In this document: positions 26,383-35,894 of the stretch, one piece after another
Layout of the letters: every line of letters begins with the position of its first letter
Position numbering within the stretch: position 1 is the first letter of the stretch
NCBI RefSeq assembly: GCF_042650125.1
Contig: NZ_JBHSAP010000009.1
Location: 124,001 to 188,000 of the forward strand
DNA: 64,000 nt
Direction of reading: 5' to 3'
DNA from: Salinithrix halophila
Lineage (GTDB): Bacteria > Bacillota > Bacilli > Thermoactinomycetales > DSM-45169
Made by a program: the position numbers and the translations under genes
The notes under the pieces: model-generated
Databases searched by the model: none
Seen by the model: only the letters and a program-made list of their open reading frames with translations
Told to the model about the DNA's origin: nothing

Positions 26383-27783
26383 TCAATCCTCCTCTTTTGC
26401 GGAGGACGATGAAATGGGGAGGAGCAGGGCGATGATTAAGCCGATGACCGCTGCCCCTGCTGCCGTTAGCATACCCACCTGATATCCGGACTTCCACAGT
26501 TCCGGAAGCCCGGAAACGGTAGAAAATCCCCCGGTCAAAGGTATTTCCTGAAAGAAAGAGAGACCGATCACGATCAGGCCTAGCGCCCCGCCCGCCGCCC
26601 GAAACATACCGATCACCATTAGACCGTTTTTCACATGCCGATAGGATAAGACATCGAATAACAATTCATGGACAGGAGCGGTCAACGTAAACCCGAGACC
26701 AAAACCTAACACCGCTAAAATAGTCGTCAAAGCCGCTGGGTCCGTGATAAGAGCCAAGGTGAAATAGGCGGAAGCTGTCGCAAAGAATCCTAAAGCCAGG
26801 ACTCCCTGATACCCCCAGTGAAGAGAGATCCGGCGGGCCAAAGGGATGGAAAACCAGGCGGAAGCCGCCACGATGGAGAGAAAGATTCCTCCCGTACCCG
26901 GCGGTCGTTGATAAATCTCCGCCATCCAGCCAGGCACCAGGACCACCGCCACCCAGGTGACCCCCGCCAGGGCCGTCACACCGTGCAAGGCGATCAACCG
27001 GCGGTCCGTGAACAATTGTAGAGAGAAAAAGGGGCGATCCGATTGTCTTTCCACCATCATCATGGGAATCCCTAACCCTGCGGCCAAGAAGGCAAAGGGG
27101 AGAAACCCGGGGTCCGTTAGCGCTTCCCAGCCCTTATTCGGGTCTAATTGGGAAATCGCGGTCATCGCCGATAACAGGATGGCCCCAAAATAAAAAATCC
27201 CGTGAATTTGGTAGGGAGGTGAACGGAGACGTCCCCCGGACCGGAAGCGAAAGCTGAAGGTGAACACCAGCAGGACGGCAGGAATGCTGATCCAAAATAG
27301 CCAACGCCAGCTGAACATCCACGTCAGGGTGGACGACAAATAGGGGGTGAGGATCAGAAGCACCGCCAGCACAGCGTGGACGGCAATCCGCCAACGCCTT
27401 TTTTCCCACTTGGTCATTCGCCCCATCTCTGCCGCCAAGACCGGAACGATCCCCCCTGCCGCTACTGCTTGAATCACTCTGCCTGCGATCAAAGACAACC
27501 AAGTATGGCTCCCCCCTGCAATCAATGAACCTACCGCAAAAAGGAGGAGTGAGACGGAAAACCACTCCCGTCTGCCGACCTTAGCCGCCCAAGCCTCCAT
27601 CAAAGGAAGCGCCAGGACAAAAACCGCCAAGTGAAGGGCAATCGTCCAGAGCACACCCCGGACGGGAAAGCCCAGATCGGCAGCGATCACGGTTAATGAC
27701 GGGGCCACCATCCCGATATCCAGAGCGCTGAGGAAGATAGCGATGATAAAAGCGTCGAGTGACAGGTTTTTTTTAAAAGGCAT
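26383..27783 (-). CDS. MFS transporter, drug-efflux (DHA2-like)
   Basis: Polytopic membrane protein of about 466 residues with 12-14 hydrophobic helices. The N-terminal SALDIGMVAPSLTVIAADL resembles motif D1 of proton-coupled multidrug transporters. The ATG at 27783 is preceded by GGGAGG at ten bases. It lies between panE and bshC, in an order absent from B. subtilis; substrate unknown. A short gap to panE upstream suggests co-transcription. Confidence 0.88.
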   Translation of the reverse strand: MPFKKNLSLDAFIIAIFLSALDIGMVAPSLTVIAADLGFPVRGVLWTIALHLAVFVLALPLMEAWAAKVGRREWFSVSLLLFAVGSLIAGGSHTWLSLIAGRVIQAVAAGGIVPVLAAEMGRMTKWEKRRWRIAVHAVLAVLLILTPYLSSTLTWMFSWRWLFWISIPAVLLVFTFSFRFRSGGRLRSPPYQIHGIFYFGAILLSAMTAISQLDPNKGWEALTDPGFLPFAFLAAGLGIPMMMVERQSDRPFFSLQLFTDRRLIALHGVTALAGVTWVAVVLVPGWMAEIYQRPPGTGGIFLSIVAASAWFSIPLARRISLHWGYQGVLALGFFATASAYFTLALITDPAALTTILAVLGFGLGFTLTAPVHELLFDVLSYRHVKNGLMVIGMFRAAGGALGLIVIGLSFFQEIPLTGGFSTVSGLPELWKSGYQVGMLTAAGAAVIGLIIALLLPISSSSAKEED

Positions 27784-27812
27784 GAGGTTCTCGCCTCCCA
27801 TTGTTTAACCCG

Positions 27813-28757
27813 TCATTCGCGGGTTGAAACCTCTGCTTCACCATGGCTCCCCTCCGCTGTCCGAACCAGGTCATACAAGAGCCCATTCATCGGGGTTTTT
27901 ACTCCCGATTGCTTCCCCTGACGGACAATGAAACCATTAATGAAGGAGATTTCCGTAGGTTTCCCCCGGCTGAGGTCTTCCAACATGGAAGAACGGTTGT
28001 CTGCCGTACGGGCACATATATGGTACACTTTTTCCTTCAGTTCCTCCCGAGAAAGATGGATGCCGGTTTCCTCCGCCGTTCGAACCACTTCTTCCAGTAT
28101 GGAGTCCACCCAGTACGGAAAGAAATCGAATGCCAACAAGCCCCCGTTTTTTACCCGAAACAGGGACGTTAACGGATTAATAACGCAATTGATCGCTAGT
28201 TTTTGCCACGTCAGCCTGTCAATCCCGCTGTTGAATGCAACAGGGAGCCCCTGATGAGAAATCCCGCGGATCCACCGAATCACTCGGGTTTCACCCCCGC
28301 CCTCGATGGGGCCGATGTGGGTCTCCCCCATTCCGGTATGGATGACACCGACGGTCCCTTCCCTCAGAGCCCCTTCCGTCGTGACAGCGCGATAAATATG
28401 ATCTCCGGGAGCCTCGGCCTTAAGAAGATCTTCCTGGCCCATTCCATTCTGCATCAAGAGAAGGGAAGCACCCTGTCTGCACCTCTGGGCCAACAAAGGA
28501 ACAAGCGGGGGGAGGGCAGTCTGTTTCACCGTTAGCAGCACCAGGTCAAAGGGAGGCATTTTCTCCCCGGCCCACACCGCCCGTACGGAAATGCAGCAGG
28601 AGGCACCCGATGGTTCCGTCAGGTTGATACCGTTCCGGTTCAGCTCATCCCTTTGCTTCCGCGTACGGGTTACCAGGAAAACATCCTCTCCCGCTAAAAC
28701 CAGACGGGCCCCCCATAAGAGGCCGATCGCTCCGGCGCCCCAGACGGCGATTTTCAA
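27813..28757 (-). CDS. panE: 2-dehydropantoate 2-reductase family protein (YlbQ/PanE)
   Basis: NADPH-dependent ketopantoate reductase fold. The Rossmann motif VWGAGAIGLLWGARLVLAG is at the N-terminus, and the C-terminal helical domain with KLAINCVINPLTSLFRVKNG is characteristic. Length is about 314 residues. TTG at 28757 fits GGAGGGG at nine bases better than the TTG two codons earlier. In B. subtilis the equivalent ylbQ lies directly between ylbP and bshC. Role in pantothenate synthesis is probable. Confidence 0.92.
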   Translation of the reverse strand: MKIAVWGAGAIGLLWGARLVLAGEDVFLVTRTRKQRDELNRNGINLTEPSGASCCISVRAVWAGEKMPPFDLVLLTVKQTALPPLVPLLAQRCRQGASLLLMQNGMGQEDLLKAEAPGDHIYRAVTTEGALREGTVGVIHTGMGETHIGPIEGGGETRVIRWIRGISHQGLPVAFNSGIDRLTWQKLAINCVINPLTSLFRVKNGGLLAFDFFPYWVDSILEEVVRTAEETGIHLSREELKEKVYHICARTADNRSSMLEDLSRGKPTEISFINGFIVRQGKQSGVKTPMNGLLYDLVRTAEGSHGEAEVSTRE

Positions 28758-28802
28758 CCCCAATCCCCTCCGTTATAACGATTGTCTTCCCATCATAACA
28801 GA

Positions 28803-28826
28803 TTCCCCTCACCAATGTGAGGGGAA
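28803..28826. terminator. Perfect hairpin downstream of yngE
   Basis: A 10-bp perfect stem TTCCCCTCAC/GTGAGGGGAA (28803-28812 with 28817-28826) with loop CAAT lies between the acyl-CoA catabolic operon and panE. It lacks a T-run on the minus strand, so termination strength is uncertain. Confidence 0.45.
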
Positions 28827-28883
28827 GGAAAAATGAACCCTATGCAAAGACAGGTGCCCTAGCCTCTAGGTGGCTACAGGCGA

Positions 28884-30419
28884 TCAGACCGGGTAAACGG
28901 GATGACGACGACGGCTGAAGACCATCTCCTTATCCGCATAGGCCTCGAGTCGGCCGATCACTTCCCGACGCAGATCATCGGGCTGGACGATTCCGTCGAT
29001 GATCAACTCTGAAGCAAGGCGGTAGATATCGATATCCCGTTTATACTCCTCCCGTTTCTCCTGAACGAATGTGACTTTCTCGGCCCCATCCAATTCGGCA
29101 ATCTTGTTGCTGTAGACGGCATTGACTGCTGCTTCCGGCCCCATGACGGCAATTTGAGCCGTTGGTAACGCCAAGCAGCAGTCCGGTTCAAAAGCGGGGC
29201 CAGCCATGGCATAGAGTCCCGCTCCATAAGCTTTGCGAACGATGATGGAAAGCTTGGGCACCGTCGCTTCGGACATAGCGGCGATCATCTTGGCACCATG
29301 CCGGATCATACCCGCTCTTTCCGTCCGGGTTCCGATCATAAACCCCGGAACATCAGCCAGGAAGAGAATCGGGATGCGGAAGGCATCGCACAAAGTGATG
29401 AACCGGGCCGCCTTGTCCGCCGAATCGACAAAGAGCACCCCTCCCTTTACCTTGGACTGATTGGCGATAATACCGACCGGCTGGCCATCCAGGCGAGCAA
29501 AACCAGTGATTAGCTCCCTGGCAAATAACTTCTTCATCTCGTAGAAAGAGCCTTTGTCCACCAAAGAATCGATCAGCTCCATCATGTCGAAAGGGGTATT
29601 CTGGTTATCCGGCACAATCTCCGATGGTTTCCGGGCAGCTGCCGACGGCTCTTTCCCCACGGTCCGTAGGGGGCGTTCCTCCCAGTTGGAAGGGAAATAA
29701 CCCAGGTATCGGCGGGCAGAGGCGATGGCCTCTTCTTCATCCGCCGCCAGCACATCACCACAACCGCTAACACTGCAATGCATGCGGGCTCCGCCCATTT
29801 CCTCCAGCGAAACTTTCTCCCCGATCACCATCTCTGCCATTCGTGGGGAGCCCAGATACATGGAGGCGTTTTTATCTACCATGATCACCGTGTCGCAAAA
29901 AGCGGGGATGTAGGCTCCCCCCGCCGCGGATGGCCCGAAAAGGACACAAACTTGAGGAATCATTCCCGACAGTTTCACCTGATTATAAAAAATGCGGCCT
30001 GCCCCGCGTCGGCCCGGAAACATTTCGATCTGATCGGTAATACGGGCACCGGCGGAATCAACGAGATAGATCAGGGGGACCCGCATCTTCTCTGCAGTCT
30101 CCTGGATTCGGATGATCTTCTCCACGGTCCGGGCTCCCCAGGAACCTGCCTTCACCGTTGAATCGTTCGCCATTACACAAACGGTCTGCCCATTCACTCT
30201 GCCGATCCCAGTCACCACTCCGTCAGCAGGAAGGTTCTCCTCCATCACGTTGGCGAACAGGCCGTCCTCCAACTGAAAATCGTCATCAAAGAGAAGCTCC
30301 AAACGCCGACGGACAAACAACTTTTTCTGTTTCGCCAGCTTTTCATGATAACGGGGTTCCCCCCCTCTTCGAACCTTTTCTGTTCGTTCCGTCAGTTTGT
30401 TCACGGTAGTCTCTTCCAT
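28884..30419 (-). CDS. yngE: Acyl-CoA carboxylase carboxyltransferase subunit (methylcrotonyl/propionyl type, YngE)
   Basis: Carboxyltransferase beta subunit with two crotonase-like halves (about residues 1-260 and 270-511). Acyl-CoA oxyanion loops are seen in SAAGGAYIPAF and GAGLYAMAGPAFEP. With YngH (biotin carboxylase) and YngHB (biotin carrier) it would carboxylate a branched acyl-CoA, most likely 3-methylcrotonyl-CoA in leucine breakdown, given the hydratase and HMG-CoA lyase beside it. The ATG at 30419 has GGAGGG six bases upstream and overlaps nothing but the short tail of yngF. Last gene of the operon. Confidence 0.94.
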   Translation of the reverse strand: MEETTVNKLTERTEKVRRGGEPRYHEKLAKQKKLFVRRRLELLFDDDFQLEDGLFANVMEENLPADGVVTGIGRVNGQTVCVMANDSTVKAGSWGARTVEKIIRIQETAEKMRVPLIYLVDSAGARITDQIEMFPGRRGAGRIFYNQVKLSGMIPQVCVLFGPSAAGGAYIPAFCDTVIMVDKNASMYLGSPRMAEMVIGEKVSLEEMGGARMHCSVSGCGDVLAADEEEAIASARRYLGYFPSNWEERPLRTVGKEPSAAARKPSEIVPDNQNTPFDMMELIDSLVDKGSFYEMKKLFARELITGFARLDGQPVGIIANQSKVKGGVLFVDSADKAARFITLCDAFRIPILFLADVPGFMIGTRTERAGMIRHGAKMIAAMSEATVPKLSIIVRKAYGAGLYAMAGPAFEPDCCLALPTAQIAVMGPEAAVNAVYSNKIAELDGAEKVTFVQEKREEYKRDIDIYRLASELIIDGIVQPDDLRREVIGRLEAYADKEMVFSRRRHPVYPV

Positions 30420-30433
30420 GATCTCCCTCCGAT

Positions 30434-31210
30434 TCACTCACCCAAATAAATGGGTTTTCTTTTTTCTTTGAAGGCAAGAAGGCCCTCCAAACGATCTTTG
30501 GTCGGAATCAATGTCTCATAGGCTTTAGTCTCCAGTGCCAGCCCTGTCTCGAGATCGGTCTCGGCGCCGTAGTCAATCGCATACTTGGCCTGAGCAAGGG
30601 CCAGGGGGGCGTTTTCATTGATCGCAGACGCCAACTCCATCGCTTTCTCCACTGCCGTGCCACCGTTAACTACCTTGTTCAGCATCCCCATTTCTTCTGC
30701 TTCCCGAGCGGTAAGGCGGCGGGCCGTAAAAATCATCTCCTTCGCTTTCGCCTTTCCGACCAAACGTGAAAGCCGCTGCGTTCCCCCCGCTCCGGGAATA
30801 ATTCCGAGGGAGGTCTCTGTCAGCCCTAATACCGCGTGCTCATCTGCTACGCGAAGGTCACAGGCTAGGGCCAGCTCCATGCCACCGCCGAGAGCGACGC
30901 CGTTAACCGCAGCAATAACGGGTTTGGGCAGGCGGGCGACAGCGGAAAATGTCTCCCGAATCGCCCGGATGTATTGACGCACCTGGTCATCGGTGAAGCT
31001 TCGCCGTTCCTTTAAATCTGCACCGGCACAAAATGCCTTTTCCCCAGCCCCGGTAATTACTACGACCCGGGTCGGTTTGGAATGGACCAATTCCTCCGTC
31101 ACCCGGTAAAGTTCCTTCAATAGGGGAAAGTTTAGAGCGTTGTATACCTCCGGCCGGTTTAGCACAATCTTCGAGATCCCTTCTTTTCTCTCCCATTCCA
31201 CCAAATTCAA
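30434..31210 (-). CDS. yngF: Enoyl-CoA hydratase/isomerase (methylglutaconyl-CoA hydratase, YngF)
   Basis: Crotonase family protein of 258 residues. The oxyanion-hole segments AFCAGADLKER and NGVALGGGMELALACDLR and the catalytic-Glu region GLTETSLGIIPGAGGTQRL are complete. In the leucine pathway this step hydrates 3-methylglutaconyl-CoA to HMG-CoA. Translation starts at TTG, overlapping the yngG stop (TTGA), with GGAGGAG upstream. Confidence 0.94.
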   Translation of the reverse strand: MNLVEWERKEGISKIVLNRPEVYNALNFPLLKELYRVTEELVHSKPTRVVVITGAGEKAFCAGADLKERRSFTDDQVRQYIRAIRETFSAVARLPKPVIAAVNGVALGGGMELALACDLRVADEHAVLGLTETSLGIIPGAGGTQRLSRLVGKAKAKEMIFTARRLTAREAEEMGMLNKVVNGGTAVEKAMELASAINENAPLALAQAKYAIDYGAETDLETGLALETKAYETLIPTKDRLEGLLAFKEKRKPIYLGE

Positions 31211-32118
31211 CGGGCTCTCTCCTCCTTTTCCGCAGCCAGACGACCGGCCAGCACCTTGGATGGTAGGGTTTTTCCGAGACTGGCACCGGCAAACCGACTC
31301 GCCTCACAAAGTTTATCCAGGTCGATGCCCGTGTTGACACCCATCCCCTCCAGCATATAGACTAAGTCCTCCGTCGCCGCATTACCGGCTGCTCCTGGGG
31401 CGTAAGGACAGCCCCCGATTCCACCGAAGGAGGTGTCAAGAACCCGTACACCCTCCTCTAAAGCGACGTAGGCGTTAACTAGGGCTGTACCCCGGGTATC
31501 ATGGAAATGGCCAGCCAGTTTTCCGACTGGAATTTCCTTTGTTAGCGCTTTCAATTTTTCTTTAACATGATGCGGCGTGGCCACCCCGATCGTGTCTCCG
31601 AGGGAAATTTCATATACACCCATCTCCAGTAACCGTCGGCATATCTCCGCCGTTTTCCGTAAGGGAACGTCACCCTCGTAGGGACAGCCGAAAACTGTGG
31701 AGACATATCCTCTCACCTGCTTCCCATGGGCGAGAGCCATTTGGACCACTTCCTCCAGAACTGGATAGGTATCGCGAAGGCTTTTGTTAATGTTTTTCTG
31801 GTTATGGGTCTCAGAAGCGGATAGAAAAATAGCAAACTCCTCCACCCGAGTATCCAGCGCCCGTTCTAATCCCTTCCGGTTAGGAACCAGCGCCCTGTAC
31901 CGGACACCGGGAGCCTTTGGCAGCATGGAGACAAGCTCTGCCGCGTCAGCCAGTTGGGGCACCCACCGGGGATGGACGAAGGATGTGACCTCCAGTTGCG
32001 TCACACCGGCCGCGATCAACTTCTCTGTCAACTGTTTCTTAACCGCAGTGGGCAAGATATTCTCTTCGTTCTGCAAGCCATCCCGGAGTCCTACTTCTAC
32101 GATCGTCACCTCGGGCAT
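31207..32118 (-). CDS. yngG: Hydroxymethylglutaryl-CoA lyase (YngG)
   Basis: TIM-barrel lyase that splits HMG-CoA to acetoacetate and acetyl-CoA. The DRE-TIM motif GLRDGLQNE is at residues 11-19, metal-binding HFHDTRG lies in the middle, and the signature GGIGGCPYAPGAAGN with the catalytic Cys is near the C-terminus. Length is 303 residues. The ATG at 32118 follows GAGGAGG. Its stop overlaps the yngF start. Confidence 0.96.
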   Translation of the reverse strand: MPEVTIVEVGLRDGLQNEENILPTAVKKQLTEKLIAAGVTQLEVTSFVHPRWVPQLADAAELVSMLPKAPGVRYRALVPNRKGLERALDTRVEEFAIFLSASETHNQKNINKSLRDTYPVLEEVVQMALAHGKQVRGYVSTVFGCPYEGDVPLRKTAEICRRLLEMGVYEISLGDTIGVATPHHVKEKLKALTKEIPVGKLAGHFHDTRGTALVNAYVALEEGVRVLDTSFGGIGGCPYAPGAAGNAATEDLVYMLEGMGVNTGIDLDKLCEASRFAGASLGKTLPSKVLAGRLAAEKEERAR

Positions 32119-32130
32119 GCTTCCGCCTCC

Positions 32131-32343
32131 TCACCCCAGTTCGATGAGTACATCGCCATCTCCCACAAAGGCCCCGACCTCTGCTTTGACAGCGGTGACC
32201 GTCCCATTCTCCTCCGCTTGAACCGGAACTTCCATCTTCATCGATTCCAGGATGACCACATCCTGGCCCGCTTCTACCCTGTCCCCTTCTCCCACAAGCA
32301 CCTGCAGGACAGTGCCCGCCATCGAGGCTTGTACCGTTTTCAT
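32131..32343 (-). CDS. yngHB: Biotin/lipoyl attachment protein (YngHB)
   Basis: Free-standing 70-residue biotin carrier domain. The biotinylated lysine is Lys36 in ESMKMEVP, and the flanking glycine-rich turns are typical. It is the carrier between YngH and YngE. The start overlaps the yngH stop (ATGA). A separate carrier rather than a fused BCCP domain is the same arrangement as in B. subtilis. Confidence 0.95.
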   Translation of the reverse strand: MKTVQASMAGTVLQVLVGEGDRVEAGQDVVILESMKMEVPVQAEENGTVTAVKAEVGAFVGDGDVLIELG

Positions 32344-33695
32344 GGTTTCATCCCCTCTCCCCTTTGGTTCAGCCGCTGCAATATAGACGTATCATACCGG
32401 CCCCGGATGAAATCGGGCTCCGCCAACACTTTTTCAAACAGCGGCAAATTGCTCTTGATTCCCTCCACCCTGAAGGAAGCCAGCGCTTCCCGACTCCGCT
32501 TGAGGGCTTCCTCCCTGCTATCGCCGCCGATGATGCATTTGGCGATCATCGGATCATAGAAAGGTGTGACTTCGTTTCCCTCTTCCACGCCTGCGTCCAC
32601 CCGAATCCGATCCCCGATGGGAGGTTTAAAAGCTGTCAGCTTCCCCGGAGAGGGGAAAAAGCGAACAGGATCTTCGGCGTAGATGCGGAATTCGATCGCA
32701 TGTCCCTTCCTTTGAATGTTCTCTTGATCGAAGGGGAGGTCGCTGCCTTCGGCAATATCCAGTTGGAGCGCCACCAAATCGAGGCCCGTCACCATCTCAG
32801 TCACCGGATGCTCCACCTGGAGGCGGGTGTTCATCTCCAAAAAATAAAACTTCTCTTGTTCGTCGACGAGAAATTCCACCGTCCCTGCCCCGGTGTAACC
32901 AACAGCCTGGGCTGCTGTCACTGCTGCCTCCCACAGGGCTTTTCTCGTCGCCTCTTCGATGGAGGGGGAAGGGCTCTCCTCCACCACCTTCTGATTACGA
33001 CGCTGGACGGAACATTCCCGTTCAAAAAGGTGGACGACTTTCCCCTTCCGGTCAGCCAGCACTTGAACCTCCACATGTCGGGGGCGGGAGATAAACTTCT
33101 CCAAAAACAGGGTATCGTCCCCAAAATAGGCTTTGGCGCGGGCCTGTATGCTTGGAAAAGCCTTGAGAAGGGACGCCTCCGACTCCAGGACCTGCATACC
33201 GATCCCGCCCCCTCCGGCACTCGCCTTCAACATCACCGGGTATCCCATGCTTTCGGCCTCACGGGCAGCCTCTTCCCCGGTACGGACTCCTTCCGGGGTT
33301 CCCGGCACGACCGGGATACCCGCCTTCTCCATCACCCGCCGGGCCGTCAATTTATCCCCCATACGTGCAATCACTTCCGGCGAAGGGCCCACGAACAATA
33401 ATCCTGCCTCTTCCACTTTGGCAGCGAAATCGGCGTTTTCCGACAACAAACCATAACCTGGGTGGACGGCATCGGCTCCCATTTGAAGGGCTGCATCGAT
33501 GATCACTCCCATGTCCAGGTAGCTTTGGGCCACCGGAGGGGGACCGATCCGAACCGAGTCGTCCGCCTCCTGAACAAAAGGAAGGTCGGCGTCAGCATCG
33601 GAATGGACGGCGACCGTGCGGATGCCGCGTTCCCGACATGTCCGAATGATCCGGAGAGCGATCTCTCCCCGGTTGGCGATCAACAATTTTTTCAT
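32340..33695 (-). CDS. yngH: Biotin carboxylase subunit of acyl-CoA carboxylase (YngH)
   Basis: ATP-grasp biotin carboxylase of about 451 residues. Visible are the N-terminal KLLIANRGEIALRIIRTC, the ATP loop KASAGGGGIGMQ, FLEMNTRLQVEHPVTE and the C-terminal B/C domain. The frame extends to 33821. The ATG at 33695 lies nine bases from AGGAGG and matches the usual AccC start. It heads the operon yngH-HB-G-F-E; the acyl-CoA synthetase and dehydrogenase genes (yngI, yngJ) found in B. subtilis are absent. It is divergent from ylbP. Confidence 0.95.
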   Translation of the reverse strand: MKKLLIANRGEIALRIIRTCRERGIRTVAVHSDADADLPFVQEADDSVRIGPPPVAQSYLDMGVIIDAALQMGADAVHPGYGLLSENADFAAKVEEAGLLFVGPSPEVIARMGDKLTARRVMEKAGIPVVPGTPEGVRTGEEAAREAESMGYPVMLKASAGGGGIGMQVLESEASLLKAFPSIQARAKAYFGDDTLFLEKFISRPRHVEVQVLADRKGKVVHLFERECSVQRRNQKVVEESPSPSIEEATRKALWEAAVTAAQAVGYTGAGTVEFLVDEQEKFYFLEMNTRLQVEHPVTEMVTGLDLVALQLDIAEGSDLPFDQENIQRKGHAIEFRIYAEDPVRFFPSPGKLTAFKPPIGDRIRVDAGVEEGNEVTPFYDPMIAKCIIGGDSREEALKRSREALASFRVEGIKSNLPLFEKVLAEPDFIRGRYDTSILQRLNQRGEGMKP

Positions 33696-33958
33696 GTCCA
33701 TCGGCCTCCTAGCATCTCCCTTGTCGTCTGCCGCTCTGATGAATCCGGCTAGCGGAGGGCCGGGCATACAGAGAGGGATCTCATCCCGGATCGGAAGAAA
33801 CGTGAGATCCAAGAAATCCATTCGACAATTTCTGAATCAATCCCTTCCCACCAGAAGGGAAATTTAAGCCAACAAGGGAGAAGGAACCGCATAGGCAAAG
33901 GATCCATCCATCATGTATAATAAAAGGGAAAAGCTTCACGAAGTAGGAAAGGAGCGGG

Positions 33959-34438
33959 ATGAACGTGAGCCACTATCGCGTGGAACGGCTCAAAATCAAT
34001 TACAAAACCCTGGAAGAGTTCCAAAAGTTTCGCGAATACGGATTGCAAGAGCTCTCCATGCTGGAAGATCTCCAAGCGAATATTATCGAAAATGACAGCA
34101 ATTCTCCTTTTTACGGAATTTATCAGGAAGGGAAACTAGTTGCCCGCATCAGCCTTTATCGAATCGACGGCAAATACGACCGTTTTTTCGACCCGCCCCA
34201 GGATTACTATGAAGTGTGGAAATTGGAAGTCCTTCCCCAGTATCGGGAACAGGATCTCGGCTCGGCTCTGGTCCAGCACGCTAAGAGCTTCGGCCTCCCG
34301 ATTAAGACCAATGCCCGTTGCCGTTCCGATGAATTCTGGCTAAAGATGGGATTCCAGCCGGCTAATTACGACCCTATCCGGGATCGGGGAGAAAACCCCT
34401 TCGTCTGGCTCCCGGCTGGCGTGAAACTTCAAGCCTAG
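33959..34438 (+). CDS. ylbP: GNAT N-acetyltransferase (YlbP)
   Basis: Predicted acetyltransferase of 159 residues. The acetyl-CoA binding region is around LEVLPQYREQDLGSALVQHA, although the canonical Q/RxxGxG/A is relaxed. The ATG follows AAAGGAG. A TATAAT -10 element at 33916-33921 has no good -35. It corresponds by position and sequence to B. subtilis YlbP, beside gerR. Substrate unknown. Confidence 0.88.
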   Translation: MNVSHYRVERLKINYKTLEEFQKFREYGLQELSMLEDLQANIIENDSNSPFYGIYQEGKLVARISLYRIDGKYDRFFDPPQDYYEVWKLEVLPQYREQDLGSALVQHAKSFGLPIKTNARCRSDEFWLKMGFQPANYDPIRDRGENPFVWLPAGVKLQA

Positions 34439-34445
34439 GGGATAT

Positions 34446-34487
34446 AAAAAGAGACCCGTCGACAGCGTGAAGGGGTCTCTCTTTTTT
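34446..34487. terminator. Bidirectional terminator between ylbP and gerR
   Basis: Stem AGAGACCC/GGGTCTCT (34450-34457 with 34473-34480) is flanked by A-runs on the left and six T residues on the right, and serves both convergent genes. Confidence 0.88.
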
Positions 34488-34493
34488 ATTGCA

Positions 34494-35117
34494 TCAACCT
34501 TTATCAATCCGCTCCAGATTGCCGTTAGCCTCCATACGGAATTTGGCTTTCATCGCATTCTCCTCATCCTCATCCAATAGAGCCAGCTTTCGCGCGCGGT
34601 CCATAATTTGAATCAAAGCCTTGTAATCGTCATTGACAACCCGATAGTCCGTCTGAACAGAACTGAGTCGTCCTTTCATTTCCTCGTTTTCCTCCGATAT
34701 CTTCTGTAGCTCTTTTTCCTGCTCTTCCAACTCTCGCTCCAATTCCAGCTGCCGTTTCCTCATCTCCGAAACTTCCGCTTTATGCTGACGCAAATAACGG
34801 ATGATGGCATCCAGCGAACCCGCCCGGTCCGGGTTGAAATTTAGCCCTTCAGAGCCCGCTCGAACCCGAGCTTGAGCATTTCGTTCCTGGTTCCTTTGCT
34901 GCCGCTGGGACTTGGCGATCTGGATCGCCGCTTCATATTTTTTCCGGACGAGGCTGTTCCACCGGAACCCACAGGCTGCCGGTGTCCGCCCCAACTTTTC
35001 AGCTACCTCTTCAAATGCGTTCAACTGGGTGCTTCCTTCCCGGATGTGCCGGAGAGTCACCTCCGCCAGCACCAAGTCATCGTCCGGGGTCCATGCATCT
35101 TGTCTCTTTACGGCCAT
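34494..35117 (-). CDS. gerR: RsfA-family sporulation regulator GerR (YlbO)
   Basis: Myb/SANT-like DNA-binding protein. The N-terminal domain (RQDAWTPDDDLVLAEVTLRH through ACGFRWNSLVRKKY) is the RsfA/GerR signature, and the C-terminal half is a long glutamate-rich coiled coil. In B. subtilis GerR is made under sigma-E and tunes late mother-cell genes; position next to ylbP identifies this gene. The start is ambiguous. ATG at 35117 is 11 bases from GGAGG, while ATG at 35126 and TTG at 35135 sit too close. A CATACAG element at 35181-35187 on the minus strand resembles a sigma-E -10, but without a clear -35. Confidence 0.92.
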   Translation of the reverse strand: MAVKRQDAWTPDDDLVLAEVTLRHIREGSTQLNAFEEVAEKLGRTPAACGFRWNSLVRKKYEAAIQIAKSQRQQRNQERNAQARVRAGSEGLNFNPDRAGSLDAIIRYLRQHKAEVSEMRKRQLELERELEEQEKELQKISEENEEMKGRLSSVQTDYRVVNDDYKALIQIMDRARKLALLDEDEENAMKAKFRMEANGNLERIDKG

Positions 35118-35732
35118 ATACGCCATAACCTCCAATCCATGTTCACACCTTCAGCATCGGCAGATGTCGGTTTGTTCTATCTGTATGCGTTTGGTATAAA
35201 ACGTAGTATATGTAACTAGTATTTTTTATAACCGAAACCCCCGACGGCTATACGTGGCAGGGACGGACAAGGGCAAGAAACAGGAAGAAGGCCGGTCTTC
35301 AATCGTCCGAGGTTATTGACAAAGTGGACACCGGTGGCCTGCTCGCCGTCTCCGTCCTTCTTTTCTTCAAAAGACAAATTGTCCGCTCCCTCTCCGACAT
35401 GATGATTTCCCAAGAAATTTTCGCTGAAACCGCCCTATCAAGCACTGAACGTAGGCTTATCAAAGGAGTGAGACAAACAATTGAAGCGGGGCGGGAAATA
35501 CTTGCTTAAGATCCCTATTCATATGACACCCGAAAACGCGCATGATTCCAAACCTTATCGTGCTCGATTCGATTGAGCCGTCAAGGAACGTTTTGGTTTC
35601 AATTGAAAGCGTGGCCCTGGGTGCAGACAAATTGACGTGTCAAAACCACAGAGCCATGCCTCCCTGACTGCTGTATGTCAAAACCTCAAAAGATCTCCTC
35701 CCTTTCTTTTTCATTCGATGGCTACCAAAATC

Positions 35733-35773
35733 CAAACCCCCGTTCCCCAACCACGGTTGGAAACGGGGGTTTA
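35733..35773. terminator. Long hairpin upstream of lepB
   Basis: AAACCCCCGTT pairs with AACGGGGGTTT, with an inner CCAACC/GGTTGG stem, forming a near-continuous 17-18 bp helix. The T-run on the plus side is short. It could insulate the toxin operon from upstream transcription. Confidence 0.5.
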
Positions 35774-35888
35774 TCAATAACCTCAGCCTGGTTAATCCGG
35801 AATTTTGTAGTTGATGACCGGTGATCCTAGATTATTTAAGATTTCTCTGAGATTTGGCTTTTTTATTCCTACCTAATCCAACTCATGC

Positions 35889-35894
35889 TATACT
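35889..35894 (+). promoter_or_regulatory. Extended -10 promoter of the lepB-toxin operon
   Basis: TATACT preceded by TGC forms an extended -10 element 37 bases before the TTG start. No good -35 is visible. An AAAGGAGAG ribosome-binding site follows at about 35915-35923. Confidence 0.5.

Noticed and set aside
33776..33810. Inverted repeat GGATCTCA/TGAGATCC upstream of yngH
   Set aside because: Eight-base arms with a 19-base loop and no known operator match; could easily be chance.
35324..35509. 61-codon GTG-start frame on the plus strand
   Set aside because: No ribosome-binding site of note, no recognisable domain, and an equally long frame exists on the opposite strand; kept only as part of the gene-poor region.
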